64,000 nt of DNA from Sphingopyxis sp. PAMC25046. GTDB taxonomy: Bacteria; Pseudomonadota; Alphaproteobacteria; Sphingomonadales; Sphingomonadaceae. Positions 30,809-39,100 of this stretch are shown piece after piece. The stretch lies in contig NZ_CP039250.1 of NCBI RefSeq assembly GCF_004795895.1, forward strand, positions 2,542,001 through 2,606,000. The letters are read 5' to 3'. The notes below the pieces were generated by a model that saw only the letters and a program-made list of their open reading frames with translations, was not told the origin of the DNA and did no database searches. The position numbers were made by a program, and so were the translations under genes. The number at the start of each line of letters is the position of its first letter. The first letter of the stretch is position 1.

Positions 30809-30979
30809 GGCGGGTACTGCCCGGCACGAGCTTTTGCGAAAATCCCTGAGGCGATACATCATCCTAGGGGGCTGTCCCTGCCCGGACTCTGGTCCGACGT
30901 ATATGGTCCCCACCTGACGTTACTGGCGTCAGAGGACTTTCCAGCAAACGACCTCGGCGGTCCCGCCAACCTGCCCGCC
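30809..30979 (+). ncRNA. ssrS: 6S RNA
   Basis: 6S RNA mimics an open promoter and sequesters the housekeeping RNA polymerase. The locus is in the conserved place between zapA and the 5-formyl-THF cyclo-ligase gene. The ends pair: GGCGGG at 30809-30814 with CCCGCC at 30974-30979, extended by two more pairs. At 30844-30856 the sequence CCCTGAGGCGATA closely matches the 5' side of the central bubble in enterobacterial 6S RNA (CCCUGAGCCGAUA), at a similar distance from the 5' end. Length is about 171 bases; the exact 3' end is inferred. Confidence 0.82.
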
Positions 30980-30996
30980 AAGCTCCCGAGGAGGCG

Positions 30997-31590
30997 ATGA
31001 CCGACCTGTCCGCCGACCTCGTCCAGCAGAAACGGAAATTGCGCGAGAGGCTGCGCTTCCGGCGGCGGCATTTCGCCGCAAATCTCGACGGCATGGCGCA
31101 GCTGGCCGCTTTCCGCGCGCTCCCTACGCCACTTATAGAGCTTCTCGCCGGCCATGCCATCGTCGGCGCCTATGTCGCATGGGGCGACGAGCCCGATATC
31201 CTGCCCATGTTCACAGACCTCGCGCAAGCCGGCGCCCTTGCCCTGCCCCACCATGCCGGACGAATCGCCGAAATGGGCTTTCGCCTCTGGCGACCCGATG
31301 ACTCGCTGGCGAAAGGCCCGTGGGGCACCCGCCAGCCCTTCGATGACGCGCCATTGGCGACGCCGAACCTCATTTTTTGCCCGCTCGTGGGATTCGATCG
31401 CCGGGGCGGCCGGATCGGTCAGGGCGGCGGCCATTATGATCGTTATTTTGCCGCGCATCCGGGCGCGCTGCGCATCGGTATCGGCTGGTCGGTGCAGGAA
31501 ATCGACGCTACGCCGCGCGAATCGACCGACATCGCGCTCGACGCGATATTGACCGAACAGGAATTCATCCTTTGCGGAGATCGTTTGTGA
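30997..31590 (+). CDS. 5-formyltetrahydrofolate cyclo-ligase
   Basis: It converts 5-formyl-THF to 5,10-methenyl-THF using ATP. The 197-residue protein has the N-terminal basic region with RERLRFRR and the C-terminal signature GQGGGHYDRYF with the preceding CPLVGFDRRGGRIG. It starts 17 bases after the 6S RNA end with a GAGGAGG ribosome site, so it may be expressed as a read-through product of the 6S promoter, as known in other proteobacteria. The stop overlaps the next gene as GTGA. Confidence 0.92.
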   Translation: MTDLSADLVQQKRKLRERLRFRRRHFAANLDGMAQLAAFRALPTPLIELLAGHAIVGAYVAWGDEPDILPMFTDLAQAGALALPHHAGRIAEMGFRLWRPDDSLAKGPWGTRQPFDDAPLATPNLIFCPLVGFDRRGGRIGQGGGHYDRYFAAHPGALRIGIGWSVQEIDATPRESTDIALDAILTEQEFILCGDRL

Positions 31591-31832
31591 ATCAGGACAG
31601 CCAAGATCGGCTCGACGGCAACCCCACGCCAAGCTGGCGCAAGCCCGCGGGCATGTTCCTGATCCTCGCGCTGATCGCCGGCTGGACCGCGATCGTCGTC
31701 AGCCTTTCACCATGGGTTGGCACATGGCCGGTGCTCGTGCAGGCGATCTTCTATCTCGTGGCAGGGATCATTTGGATCGCGCCCCTGAAGCCGCTGCTGC
31801 GCTGGATGGAACTGGGGACTTGGCGCCGCTAA
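31587..31832 (+). CDS. DUF2842 family membrane protein
   Basis: This 81-residue protein has two predicted transmembrane helices (about residues 22-42 and 50-67) and a short basic tail. It starts at a GTG that overlaps the stop of the cyclo-ligase gene. DUF2842 proteins are small alphaproteobacterial membrane proteins of unknown role, often found in this position. An earlier ATG in frame would lie inside the cyclo-ligase gene. Confidence 0.78.
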   Translation: MNQDSQDRLDGNPTPSWRKPAGMFLILALIAGWTAIVVSLSPWVGTWPVLVQAIFYLVAGIIWIAPLKPLLRWMELGTWRR

Positions 31833-31910
31833 AGAGCGGCGCCAATCCAATATTTCCAGTGATGGAAAGTCCCAAGCTGCGGTGGCCATTCCGTCCCTAA
31901 AGACGAGAAA

Positions 31911-31987
31911 TGGCGCGAGTGACGGGGCTCGAACCCGCGACCTCCGGCGTGACAGGCCGGCACTCTAACCAACTGAGCTACACCCGC
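31911..31987 (-). tRNA. tRNA-Asp (GTC)
   Basis: On the minus strand a complete cloverleaf can be drawn: acceptor arms GCGGGTG and CACTCGC, a D-arm with GTTGG, an anticodon loop with GTC, a T-arm with GGTTCGAGCC and an encoded CCA end (77 bases). It is a single gene with no neighbour tRNA. Confidence 0.95.
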
Positions 31988-32030
31988 GTGTGCTTGGGAG
32001 CCGCGCCAATATGGCCCTCGCTTCGGCCTG

Positions 32031-33257
32031 TCAACCGTCGCTTTCGTCCTGCGTGCGATTTAATCGATCGCGCACCTCGTCGGTCGTCGTGAGCGTGCCG
32101 TGTTCGAACAGGAAACCTGCGAGATCGGGCGTGCCCGTCGACGCGAGCACCGTCTGCAAAATCAGCAGCAGCGGAACCGCCAGCAAGGCACCCGGCGTCC
32201 CCCACACCCATCCCCAGAAACTCAATGACACGAGAATGAGCAGCGGATTGATCGTCAGCCGCTTGCCGAGCACCAAAGGTGTGATCAGATTCGCCTCGAC
32301 CAGATGGACGCCGATGAAGATTAGGGCGGGCAGGAGCGCGAGCCCCACGGCATCGAAGGTCATCAGCCCCCCAAGCCCCAGCAGCACCGCGGCGACGATC
32401 GGCCCCAGATAAGGCACGAAATTGCAGATGCTGACGATCCCGCCCCACATGAAGGGTGACGGCATGCCGAGCGCCCACAGCAACAACGCGACCGAGAGGC
32501 CCAGAATCGCGTTGATCATTGTGATCGTCGCCAGATAGTCGGCGGTCGCATCGACTACATTCTGGATCACGCGCGCGGTCTGCATGGCGCCGTCGAAGCT
32601 GCCGCGCCGGCGAATCGTGCCTTTGCGCAGCCGCGTCCAGCCCGCGAGGAAGAAGAAGATGACGAGCACCGCAAAGAACAGCTGGATCGCCGCCGAAGGC
32701 GCCGACGAGATGAAATAGTCGACGACCGAGGTGGGCGCGGTTGCCGCGACCGCCTGTGCGGTCGCCTCGGTCCCGCTCGCCACCGACATCAGCGTGCGGT
32801 CGACGAAACGTTGCAGCGTCGAATAGAAGTCGATGAGTGGCGCCAGATTGCTCTGGATGCGCGGAATCGATTCGGGAATGCGCGCGAACCAGCCCGTCGC
32901 CGGCACGACGATGATCGCGAGCGCCGCGTTGATAATCGCGAGGAAGGTGGCGAGCGCAAAAAACGCCGCGAGCGCGGATGGCAGGCCGCGGCGCTCGAGC
33001 CATTCGAGCAATGGCACGAGCGCGATCGCAATGACAATCGCCGCGGTGAGCGGCAGGAAGAATTCGGCGCCGGCTTGCAGAGCAAAGGGCAGACCGAGAC
33101 AAAAAGCAGCGCCGAGGATCAGCGCGAGCGCGGCAAGCAGCCGGTCGCGACGAAAATCATCGATCTCGATCTGGTGCAGCGGATTGGCGCGCGGCGGACG
33201 CACATCCTTACTGCCCCGGTCCTCCGCCACCCCGCTTCTCCTTGTTAACCGCTCCAC
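32031..33257 (-). CDS. AI-2E family transporter
   Basis: The 408-residue inner-membrane protein has about eight helices and the layout of the AI-2E/PerM family: paired N-terminal helices, a periplasmic region, then a C-terminal core including VPYLGP and the HLVEANLITPLVLG motif. Members export small molecules or act as ion antiporters; the name does not prove autoinducer export. The start is a GTG at 33257, and the first 30 residues are hydrophilic, so a later start is possible. It is divergent from the DUF11 cluster. Confidence 0.85.
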   Translation of the reverse strand: MERLTRRSGVAEDRGSKDVRPPRANPLHQIEIDDFRRDRLLAALALILGAAFCLGLPFALQAGAEFFLPLTAAIVIAIALVPLLEWLERRGLPSALAAFFALATFLAIINAALAIIVVPATGWFARIPESIPRIQSNLAPLIDFYSTLQRFVDRTLMSVASGTEATAQAVAATAPTSVVDYFISSAPSAAIQLFFAVLVIFFFLAGWTRLRKGTIRRRGSFDGAMQTARVIQNVVDATADYLATITMINAILGLSVALLLWALGMPSPFMWGGIVSICNFVPYLGPIVAAVLLGLGGLMTFDAVGLALLPALIFIGVHLVEANLITPLVLGKRLTINPLLILVSLSFWGWVWGTPGALLAVPLLLILQTVLASTGTPDLAGFLFEHGTLTTTDEVRDRLNRTQDESDG

Positions 33258-33358
33258 CTTACGCGCGCTTCAATCGCCGCGCCAGCCGTCCAGTTTCGCG
33301 CCGGCCAAGGACCGCGCCTGTCCCTATTTGGAGCAAAACGCGCTCTTCTACCTGCATT

Positions 33359-33373
33359 TTAACCAGAAATTAC
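33359..33373 (+). promoter_or_regulatory. CtrA-box-like site upstream of the DUF11 cluster
   Basis: The sequence TTAA-N7-TTAC matches the alphaproteobacterial CtrA consensus TTAA-N7-TTAA at seven of eight positions, and the first half continues as TTAACC. It is 54 bases before the first DUF11 gene in an otherwise GC-rich divergent region. One such match in 64 kb may be chance; the placement is what makes it interesting. Confidence 0.35.
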
Positions 33374-33426
33374 CCTTTATCGACGACTTATGGCTCCAAG
33401 GACCAACCTGTTTCGGAGTCAAAGTG

Positions 33427-34428
33427 ATGATGATAGCGCCTGTGGGGGGCGCGAAGCATCGGCTTCTTCCCTCTTGTTCAGCCATGGCTCTGCTCGCCGC
33501 GTTCGCGCTGCCGATGCAGGCCGAAGCCGCCGGCACACGCGCCGGCTCCACCATCAGCAACACCGCAACCGCGAGCTTCGACGCCGGCGGCGGCCCGACG
33601 ACGATCGATTCGAACCGCGTCGATCTGCTCGTCGACGAACTACTCGATGTCACCGTCGCTTCGAGCAACCCCGGCGACGTCCCGACGACGCCCGGCGCCA
33701 CGGGGCAAGTGCTGACCTTCTCGGTCACGAACAACGGCAATGGTGTCGAGGCCTTTGGTCTGACGACGATAGCCAACGCCGGCGGCGACGATTACGACCC
33801 CGTTGTCACCCAAATCTATATCGACAATGGCGACGGCCTCTTCGACGCGGGCACCGACACGCTCTATACGGCGGGGGCGAACGATCCGACGCTCGATCCC
33901 GATCAGAGCGTAACCGTCTTCGTCCTGGTGACGACGCCGGGCTCGGTCGCCGACGGCAATCGCGGCATCGTCAGCCTCGTCGCCGCCGCGAAGACGGGTA
34001 CTGGCGATCCCGGCGACAGCTTTGCGGGGCAAGGCGAAGGCGGTGGCGATGCCGTCGTCGGCACGACCGGCGCCGACGGCGAGGACGCCGGCGCCTTCCT
34101 CGTTTCGGCCGCGACCGTCACGCTCGTCAAGTCGGCGGTCGTGACCAACGCGCTCGGCACCGCCGATCCCGTCCCGGGTGCGACGATTACCTACACGATC
34201 GTCGCCACCGTCGCCGGCAGTGGCTCGGTAAACGGCCTCGCGATCACCGACGATATTCCGGCGGACACCAGCTATGTCCCGGGTTCGATCACGCTCGGCG
34301 GCGGCCCGCTCTCCGACGCGGCCGACGCCGACGCCGGCGATTTCAACGGCACACGGATCAACGTCGCGCTCGGCACCGTTGCCGGCGGCCAGACACGCAC
34401 CGTCACCTTCCGCACCACGATCGATTGA
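33427..34428 (+). CDS. Exported DUF11-type repeat protein, first gene of the surface cluster
   Basis: The 333-residue protein has a signal peptide ending near QAEAA (about residue 35). The mature N-terminus has the segment AGSTISNTATASF followed by SNRVDLLVDE, a pattern also seen in the third and fourth proteins of the cluster. Two Ig-like parts follow; the second (about residues 235-333) has the ITYTIVATVAG and AITDDIPADTSYVPGS features of DUF11/conserved-repeat domains. GGAG lies 8 bases before the ATG at 33427. It probably acts at the cell surface; the function is unknown. Confidence 0.8.
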   Translation: MMIAPVGGAKHRLLPSCSAMALLAAFALPMQAEAAGTRAGSTISNTATASFDAGGGPTTIDSNRVDLLVDELLDVTVASSNPGDVPTTPGATGQVLTFSVTNNGNGVEAFGLTTIANAGGDDYDPVVTQIYIDNGDGLFDAGTDTLYTAGANDPTLDPDQSVTVFVLVTTPGSVADGNRGIVSLVAAAKTGTGDPGDSFAGQGEGGGDAVVGTTGADGEDAGAFLVSAATVTLVKSAVVTNALGTADPVPGATITYTIVATVAGSGSVNGLAITDDIPADTSYVPGSITLGGGPLSDAADADAGDFNGTRINVALGTVAGGQTRTVTFRTTID

Positions 34429-34439
34429 TGGAGATGCCC

Positions 34440-34904
34440 ATGCGCACCGGCTTTTTCCTTTTGCTCGCCGCGCTGATGCCCGGTCCGGCGCTCGCCGCGA
34501 ACGAGGTGGCGCTCGACAATGAGGTGTTCGTCGAACGCGTTTCGACCGACGCCGAGGGCAAACAACGCATATTGCTCGAAGAACCGAAGGTCGTCGTTCC
34601 CGGCGACCGCCTCGTCTTCGTGCTCAACTATCGCAACGCCGGCGCGCAGCCGGCCGACAGGTTCGTCGTCACCAACCCGATGCCCTCGGCGGTCAGCTTC
34701 GCGGACGCCGGTGACACACGGCCCTTCGTTTCGGTCGATGGCGGCAAGCAGTGGGGACTGCTTTCCGAACTCAGCGTTCCGATGACGGACGGCACACGCC
34801 GCGCCGCGCAGCCCGCCGATGTGACGCATATTCGCTGGGCTTTCCAGGCCCCGATCCCGGTCGGCGGCACGGGCAAGCTCATGTTTCGGGGGGTTGTCAA
34901 ATAG
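34440..34904 (+). CDS. Small exported single-DUF11-domain protein
   Basis: The 154-residue protein has a signal peptide (cleavage near LAANE, about residue 19) and one DUF11-like beta-sandwich with PGDRLVFVLNYRN and NPMPSAVSFADA, the typical strand pattern of these domains. The start is ATG 34440 with GGAG at good spacing; ATGs at 34428 (overlapping the previous stop) and 34434 are in frame. It is co-directional and almost contiguous with the first gene. There are no cysteines, catalytic motif or sorting signal. Confidence 0.75.
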   Translation: MRTGFFLLLAALMPGPALAANEVALDNEVFVERVSTDAEGKQRILLEEPKVVVPGDRLVFVLNYRNAGAQPADRFVVTNPMPSAVSFADAGDTRPFVSVDGGKQWGLLSELSVPMTDGTRRAAQPADVTHIRWAFQAPIPVGGTGKLMFRGVVK

Positions 34905-34926
34905 CGACGTGAAATAACCGCTTAAC

Positions 34927-34954
34927 GGTCGCCAGCGGTGGGGAAACGGCGACC
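34927..34954 (+). other. Inverted repeat between the second and third DUF11-cluster genes
   Basis: GGTCGCC and GGCGACC form a 7-pair stem with a 14-base loop, 24 bases before the next ATG. There is no T-run, so it is not a standard terminator. It could be an RNA processing or stability element that separates expression of the two halves of the cluster. Confidence 0.4.
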
Positions 34955-34977
34955 ACATAAAGCCCAGGAGCTCAGCT

Positions 34978-36042
34978 ATGACCAGCAAGCTGACTTATAT
35001 GGGTGCCATCGGTCTGGCGGCGCTTTCAAGCGTCGCCGCCGCGCCGGCCTTTGCCGCCGGCACGACCGCGGGCACCACGATCACCAATACCGCCACCGTC
35101 GACTATCAGGTCGGTGGCGTCGCGCAGGGCCAGCAGTCGGCATCCAACAACTTCACTGTCGACCGCAAGATCAACCTGCTTGTCGAAGAAGTCGGGAACG
35201 TCACGACCAACGTCGTCCCCGGCCAGACCAATGCGGTGACGACCTTTCAGCTCACCAACAGCTCGAACGAGACGCTCGACTTTGCGCTGGTCGCCTCGCA
35301 GCTCGCGGGCGGCACGGCGGCGCATGGCGGCGCCGACAGTTTCGATGTCACCAACCTCCGGATTTACCGCGACAATACGGTGACGGGCACCGTCGGCAGT
35401 TGGGATGTGGGCGACACGCTCCTCACCGGCTTTGTCGACGAACTTGTCGTCGATACCGCAATCCGCCTGTTCGTCGTCGCCGACGTTCCGGGGGCGCTCG
35501 CCAACAATGGCGTCGCGGGCGTCACACTGCGCGCCACGGCACGCGAGGGTGGCACCTCGGGTAGCCAGGGTGCGGCGATCATCGAAACCACGGGCGCCAA
35601 CACCGCAGGCAAGGATACGGTGTTCGCCGATACTGCGGGCGTAGCCGGCGATGCGGCGCGCGACGGTTCGCACAGCGACAATGACGACTATACGGTCCAG
35701 ACCGCGACGCTCGCGGTCACCAAGACCAGCCGCGTCATTTCCGATCCGTTCAACAACACGACGAACCCGAAGCTGATTCCCGGCGCGGTCGTGGAATATT
35801 GCATCGCGGTCGCCAACAGCGGCAGCGCCGCCGCGACCTCGGTGGTCATCAACGACGCCGTTCCGGGGCAGCTGACGTTCAACACGGGCACAATCCTGCT
35901 CAATGGAACCGTAACCGGCGCGACCTGCAATACCGACGGCGCCGCCGGCGGCAGCTATGCCGCGCCGAACGTGTCGGGCACGATCGCCACGATCGCGGCC
36001 GGCGCCACGCGCACGCTCGTTTTCCGCGCGACGGTCAACTGA
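34978..36042 (+). CDS. Exported DUF11-type repeat protein, third gene of the surface cluster
   Basis: This 354-residue protein has a signal peptide ending near AFAA (about residue 26). It is similar in plan to the first protein of the cluster: mature N-terminus AGTTITNTATVDY, then LLVEEVGN, a central region rich in threonine, glycine and alanine, and a C-terminal DUF11-like domain (about residues 245-354) with PGAVVEYCIAVANSG. The two cysteines in this last domain could pair. AGGAG is 7 bases before the ATG. It is likely a paralogue of the first gene. Confidence 0.8.
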   Translation: MTSKLTYMGAIGLAALSSVAAAPAFAAGTTAGTTITNTATVDYQVGGVAQGQQSASNNFTVDRKINLLVEEVGNVTTNVVPGQTNAVTTFQLTNSSNETLDFALVASQLAGGTAAHGGADSFDVTNLRIYRDNTVTGTVGSWDVGDTLLTGFVDELVVDTAIRLFVVADVPGALANNGVAGVTLRATAREGGTSGSQGAAIIETTGANTAGKDTVFADTAGVAGDAARDGSHSDNDDYTVQTATLAVTKTSRVISDPFNNTTNPKLIPGAVVEYCIAVANSGSAAATSVVINDAVPGQLTFNTGTILLNGTVTGATCNTDGAAGGSYAAPNVSGTIATIAAGATRTLVFRATVN

Positions 36043-36055
36043 CCGGGTAACGGAC

Positions 36056-36096
36056 GGGACAGCGAAGGTTCGGGCACCAGCCGGGCCCGCTGTCCC
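36056..36096 (+). terminator. Strong hairpin between the third and fourth DUF11-cluster genes
   Basis: GGGACAGCG (36056-36064) pairs perfectly with CGCTGTCCC (36088-36096) and is followed by TTTC. It begins 13 bases after the third gene's stop and ends 13 bases before the giant gene's ATG. The short T-run suggests a leaky terminator or attenuator that lowers expression of the large protein relative to the small ones. Confidence 0.45.
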
Positions 36097-36109
36097 TTTC
36101 GGGGCTTGC

Positions 36110-39100
36110 ATGGCGATTCGAACGACATTTTCGGGCCTTGTGTCCGCGCTGATCGCGGCAGCGCTGCTGCCTGCGACGCCGCCAGCGCGCGCGCAGGTGA
36201 TCACGAACACTGCGTCAGCGCACTGGACGCAGGAAGGACAGCGCGGCGAGGCGCTGTCGAACCGTGTCGACGTAACGGTGACGCCGCCCCCGCCGCCAGC
36301 GATCGCGACCTATCGCCTCACCAATGGCAGCGGCGAGACGCGGGTCTCGCTCGCGCCAACCCAGTGCAACCGCCCGGGTGCGCGGACAGCGACGCTCAGT
36401 GCACCGGCAACGGTCAATCTCGGCGGCGTATATGGGGGCATATCGACCGCCCCTGCATCGCTCCAGGGCACCGACAGTTTCCGCGCCGGCGAAGTGCTGG
36501 TGATCGGCGTCACGCTTGCATCGGCGAACAGCGATCCGCAGCGACGCGACAACCTGCCCGTCGTGCTCGAACTCGAAAACGGCGACCGCGAAGCGATCGT
36601 CCTCACCGAGACCGCGAACAACAGTGGTGTGTTCACCGGCTTCATCAACACGATCGGCGTCCCTCCGGCGGTGGTCGAGGGTGATTGTCGTCTGTCGGTC
36701 AACCCCGGTGCCGCGCTGAGCCTGCGCGTCACCGACCAGGCCAGTTCGAACCTTGTTGCGCTCGCGACGATCAACTTCCTCGTCGATCCGTTCGGCATCG
36801 TTTTCGACAGCGGCGACGGCGCCCCCGTCCCCGGCAGCCGCGTCACGATCGTCGACACGGCGACGGGCCAGCCCGCGCAGGTGTTCGGCGACGATGGCGT
36901 CTCCGCCTATCCGTCGAGCGTCGTCACCGGACAGCGCGTCACTGATTCGGGCGGCACCGTCTATAATTTTCCGCCGGGCGACTATCGCTTTCCTTTTGTC
37001 GCGCCCGGCAGCTACCGCCTCATCGTCGAACCGCCATCGCCGTTCACCGCGCCTTCGAAGTCGAGCGCCGCCGATCTGGAGAGCTTGCGACGCCCCGATG
37101 ACGGCCAGCCGTTCGAGATCACGCGCGCGAGCTACGGCGATATCTTCACGCTGAGCAGCCCCGCTCCCGTGCGCGTCGACATTCCAGTCGATCAGCCGGG
37201 GGGGCCGCTGGTTCTGCGCAAAACGACATCGACGCAGGTCGCCGTGCCCGGCGACGTGATTCAGTATCGCATCGAGGTCGCGAACCGCGACGCGCGGCGC
37301 GGCACCGGCACTGTGACGGTACAAGACTTGCTGCCCGCCGGGATGCGCCTTCGCGCCGATACGGTACGGATCGACGGCGTCCGCGCCGACGCCCTGGTCC
37401 AGCCGAATGGCCGCGAGTTCGCGGTCACCCTCCCCGGTATCGCCGCGTCGCGATCGCTGCTTCTCACCTATCTCGCCGAGGTCATCGTGTCGGCGCAGCC
37501 GGGCAACGCGCTCAACCGCGCGAGCGCGACCGACAATCGTGGGACGCGGAGCAATATCGCCGAAGCAACGATTGCGATCAAACGCGACCAGCTCGGCGAT
37601 CGCATGACGATCATCGGCCGGATCACCGATGGTGGCTGCAGCGTCGATCCGGGGAAGGCCGACGGCATCATGGGCGTTCGCGTGATGCTGCAGGACGGCA
37701 GCTACACCGTCACCGACGAGGAAGGCCGCTATCATTTCGAGGGCGTGCGCCCCGGTCTGCACGTCGTACAGATCGACCCGTCGACGCTTCGGCTCGACCG
37801 CGATGCGATCGACTGCGCGCGCTCGACGCAGAGCGCCGGCAGCGCAATCTCGCGCTTTGTCGAAGGCCGCGGCGGCGCGCTGAAGCGCGCCGACTTCCGC
37901 GCCGTCGCGAGCCCGCCGCGCGCCGCGCCGATCACGGCGACCATCGAAGCACCCAAGGTACTGAGCGATCCCGAAGCCGCTGGTGCCGGCCGCGACTGGC
38001 CCGCCGGTCAAGCGCCGGGCATCGGCTGGCTCTTCCCGGACGCCGATCACAACCCGCGCGCGAAGGCGATCCGTGCTGCGATCAAGCACGCCCCCGGCCA
38101 GAAAGTGTCGCTCCGCGTCAACGGCAAGCCCGCAGACGCGCTGACATTCGAGGGCGTGAGCAAGTCGGCCGACGGAAGCGTCGCGGTCAGTCTGTGGCGC
38201 GGGCTCGAAATCCGCGAGGGCGAAAACCGTCTTGTTGCCGAAGTGGCGGACGCGAACGGCGTCACTGTCCAAACGCTCGAACGCAGCGTCCACTATTCGA
38301 TCACCCCGATGCGTGCATCGCTGATCCGCGAAAAGTCGGTGCTCGTCGCCGATGGCGTCACCCGCCCGGTGATCGCGGTGCACCTGACCGACCGGGACGG
38401 CAAACCGGTTCGCGCCGGCCTGACGGGCGACTTCGCCGTCCCCACCCCCTATTATCCCGCGGTCGAAGCCGACGCGCAGCAGGCACGCCAGCTCGCCGGG
38501 CTCGAACGCGCACGGCCGGTGTGGAAGATCGATGGCGACGACGGCATGGCCTATATCGAACTCGAACCGACGACCGCGTCGGGTACGCTGACGATCGATT
38601 TCGCCTTCCGCGACGACAAGGTGACGCGCAAGCAGACGATCGAAACCTGGCTCGATCCCGGCGATCGTCCGTGGACCGTCGTCGGCTTTGCCGCCGGCAC
38701 GCTCGGCTACAACACGCTCGACGACCGCATGGAGCCCGTCGCCGAGACGACGGGCGACTTCAACGGCGACGCCCGCCTTGCGCTCTATGCCAAGGGTCGG
38801 GTGCGCGGCAAATGGCTGATGACGCTCGCCTATGACGGCGACAAGGACAAGGACGACGCGCGTTTCGGGGGCGTGATCGACCCGCGCGCCTATTATACCA
38901 TCTACGCCGACCGCAACGAAACGCGTTATGACGCCGCGTCGGTGCGCAAGCTCTACCTGCGCCTCGAACGCCCGCAATTCTACGCGATGTTCGGCGATAT
39001 CGAGACCGGCATCGCTGAGCCCGAACTCGCGCGTTACCAACGCGCGCTGAACGGCGGCAAGGCCGAGTATCGCGGCCGCAACCTCGCCGCGACCGCCTTC

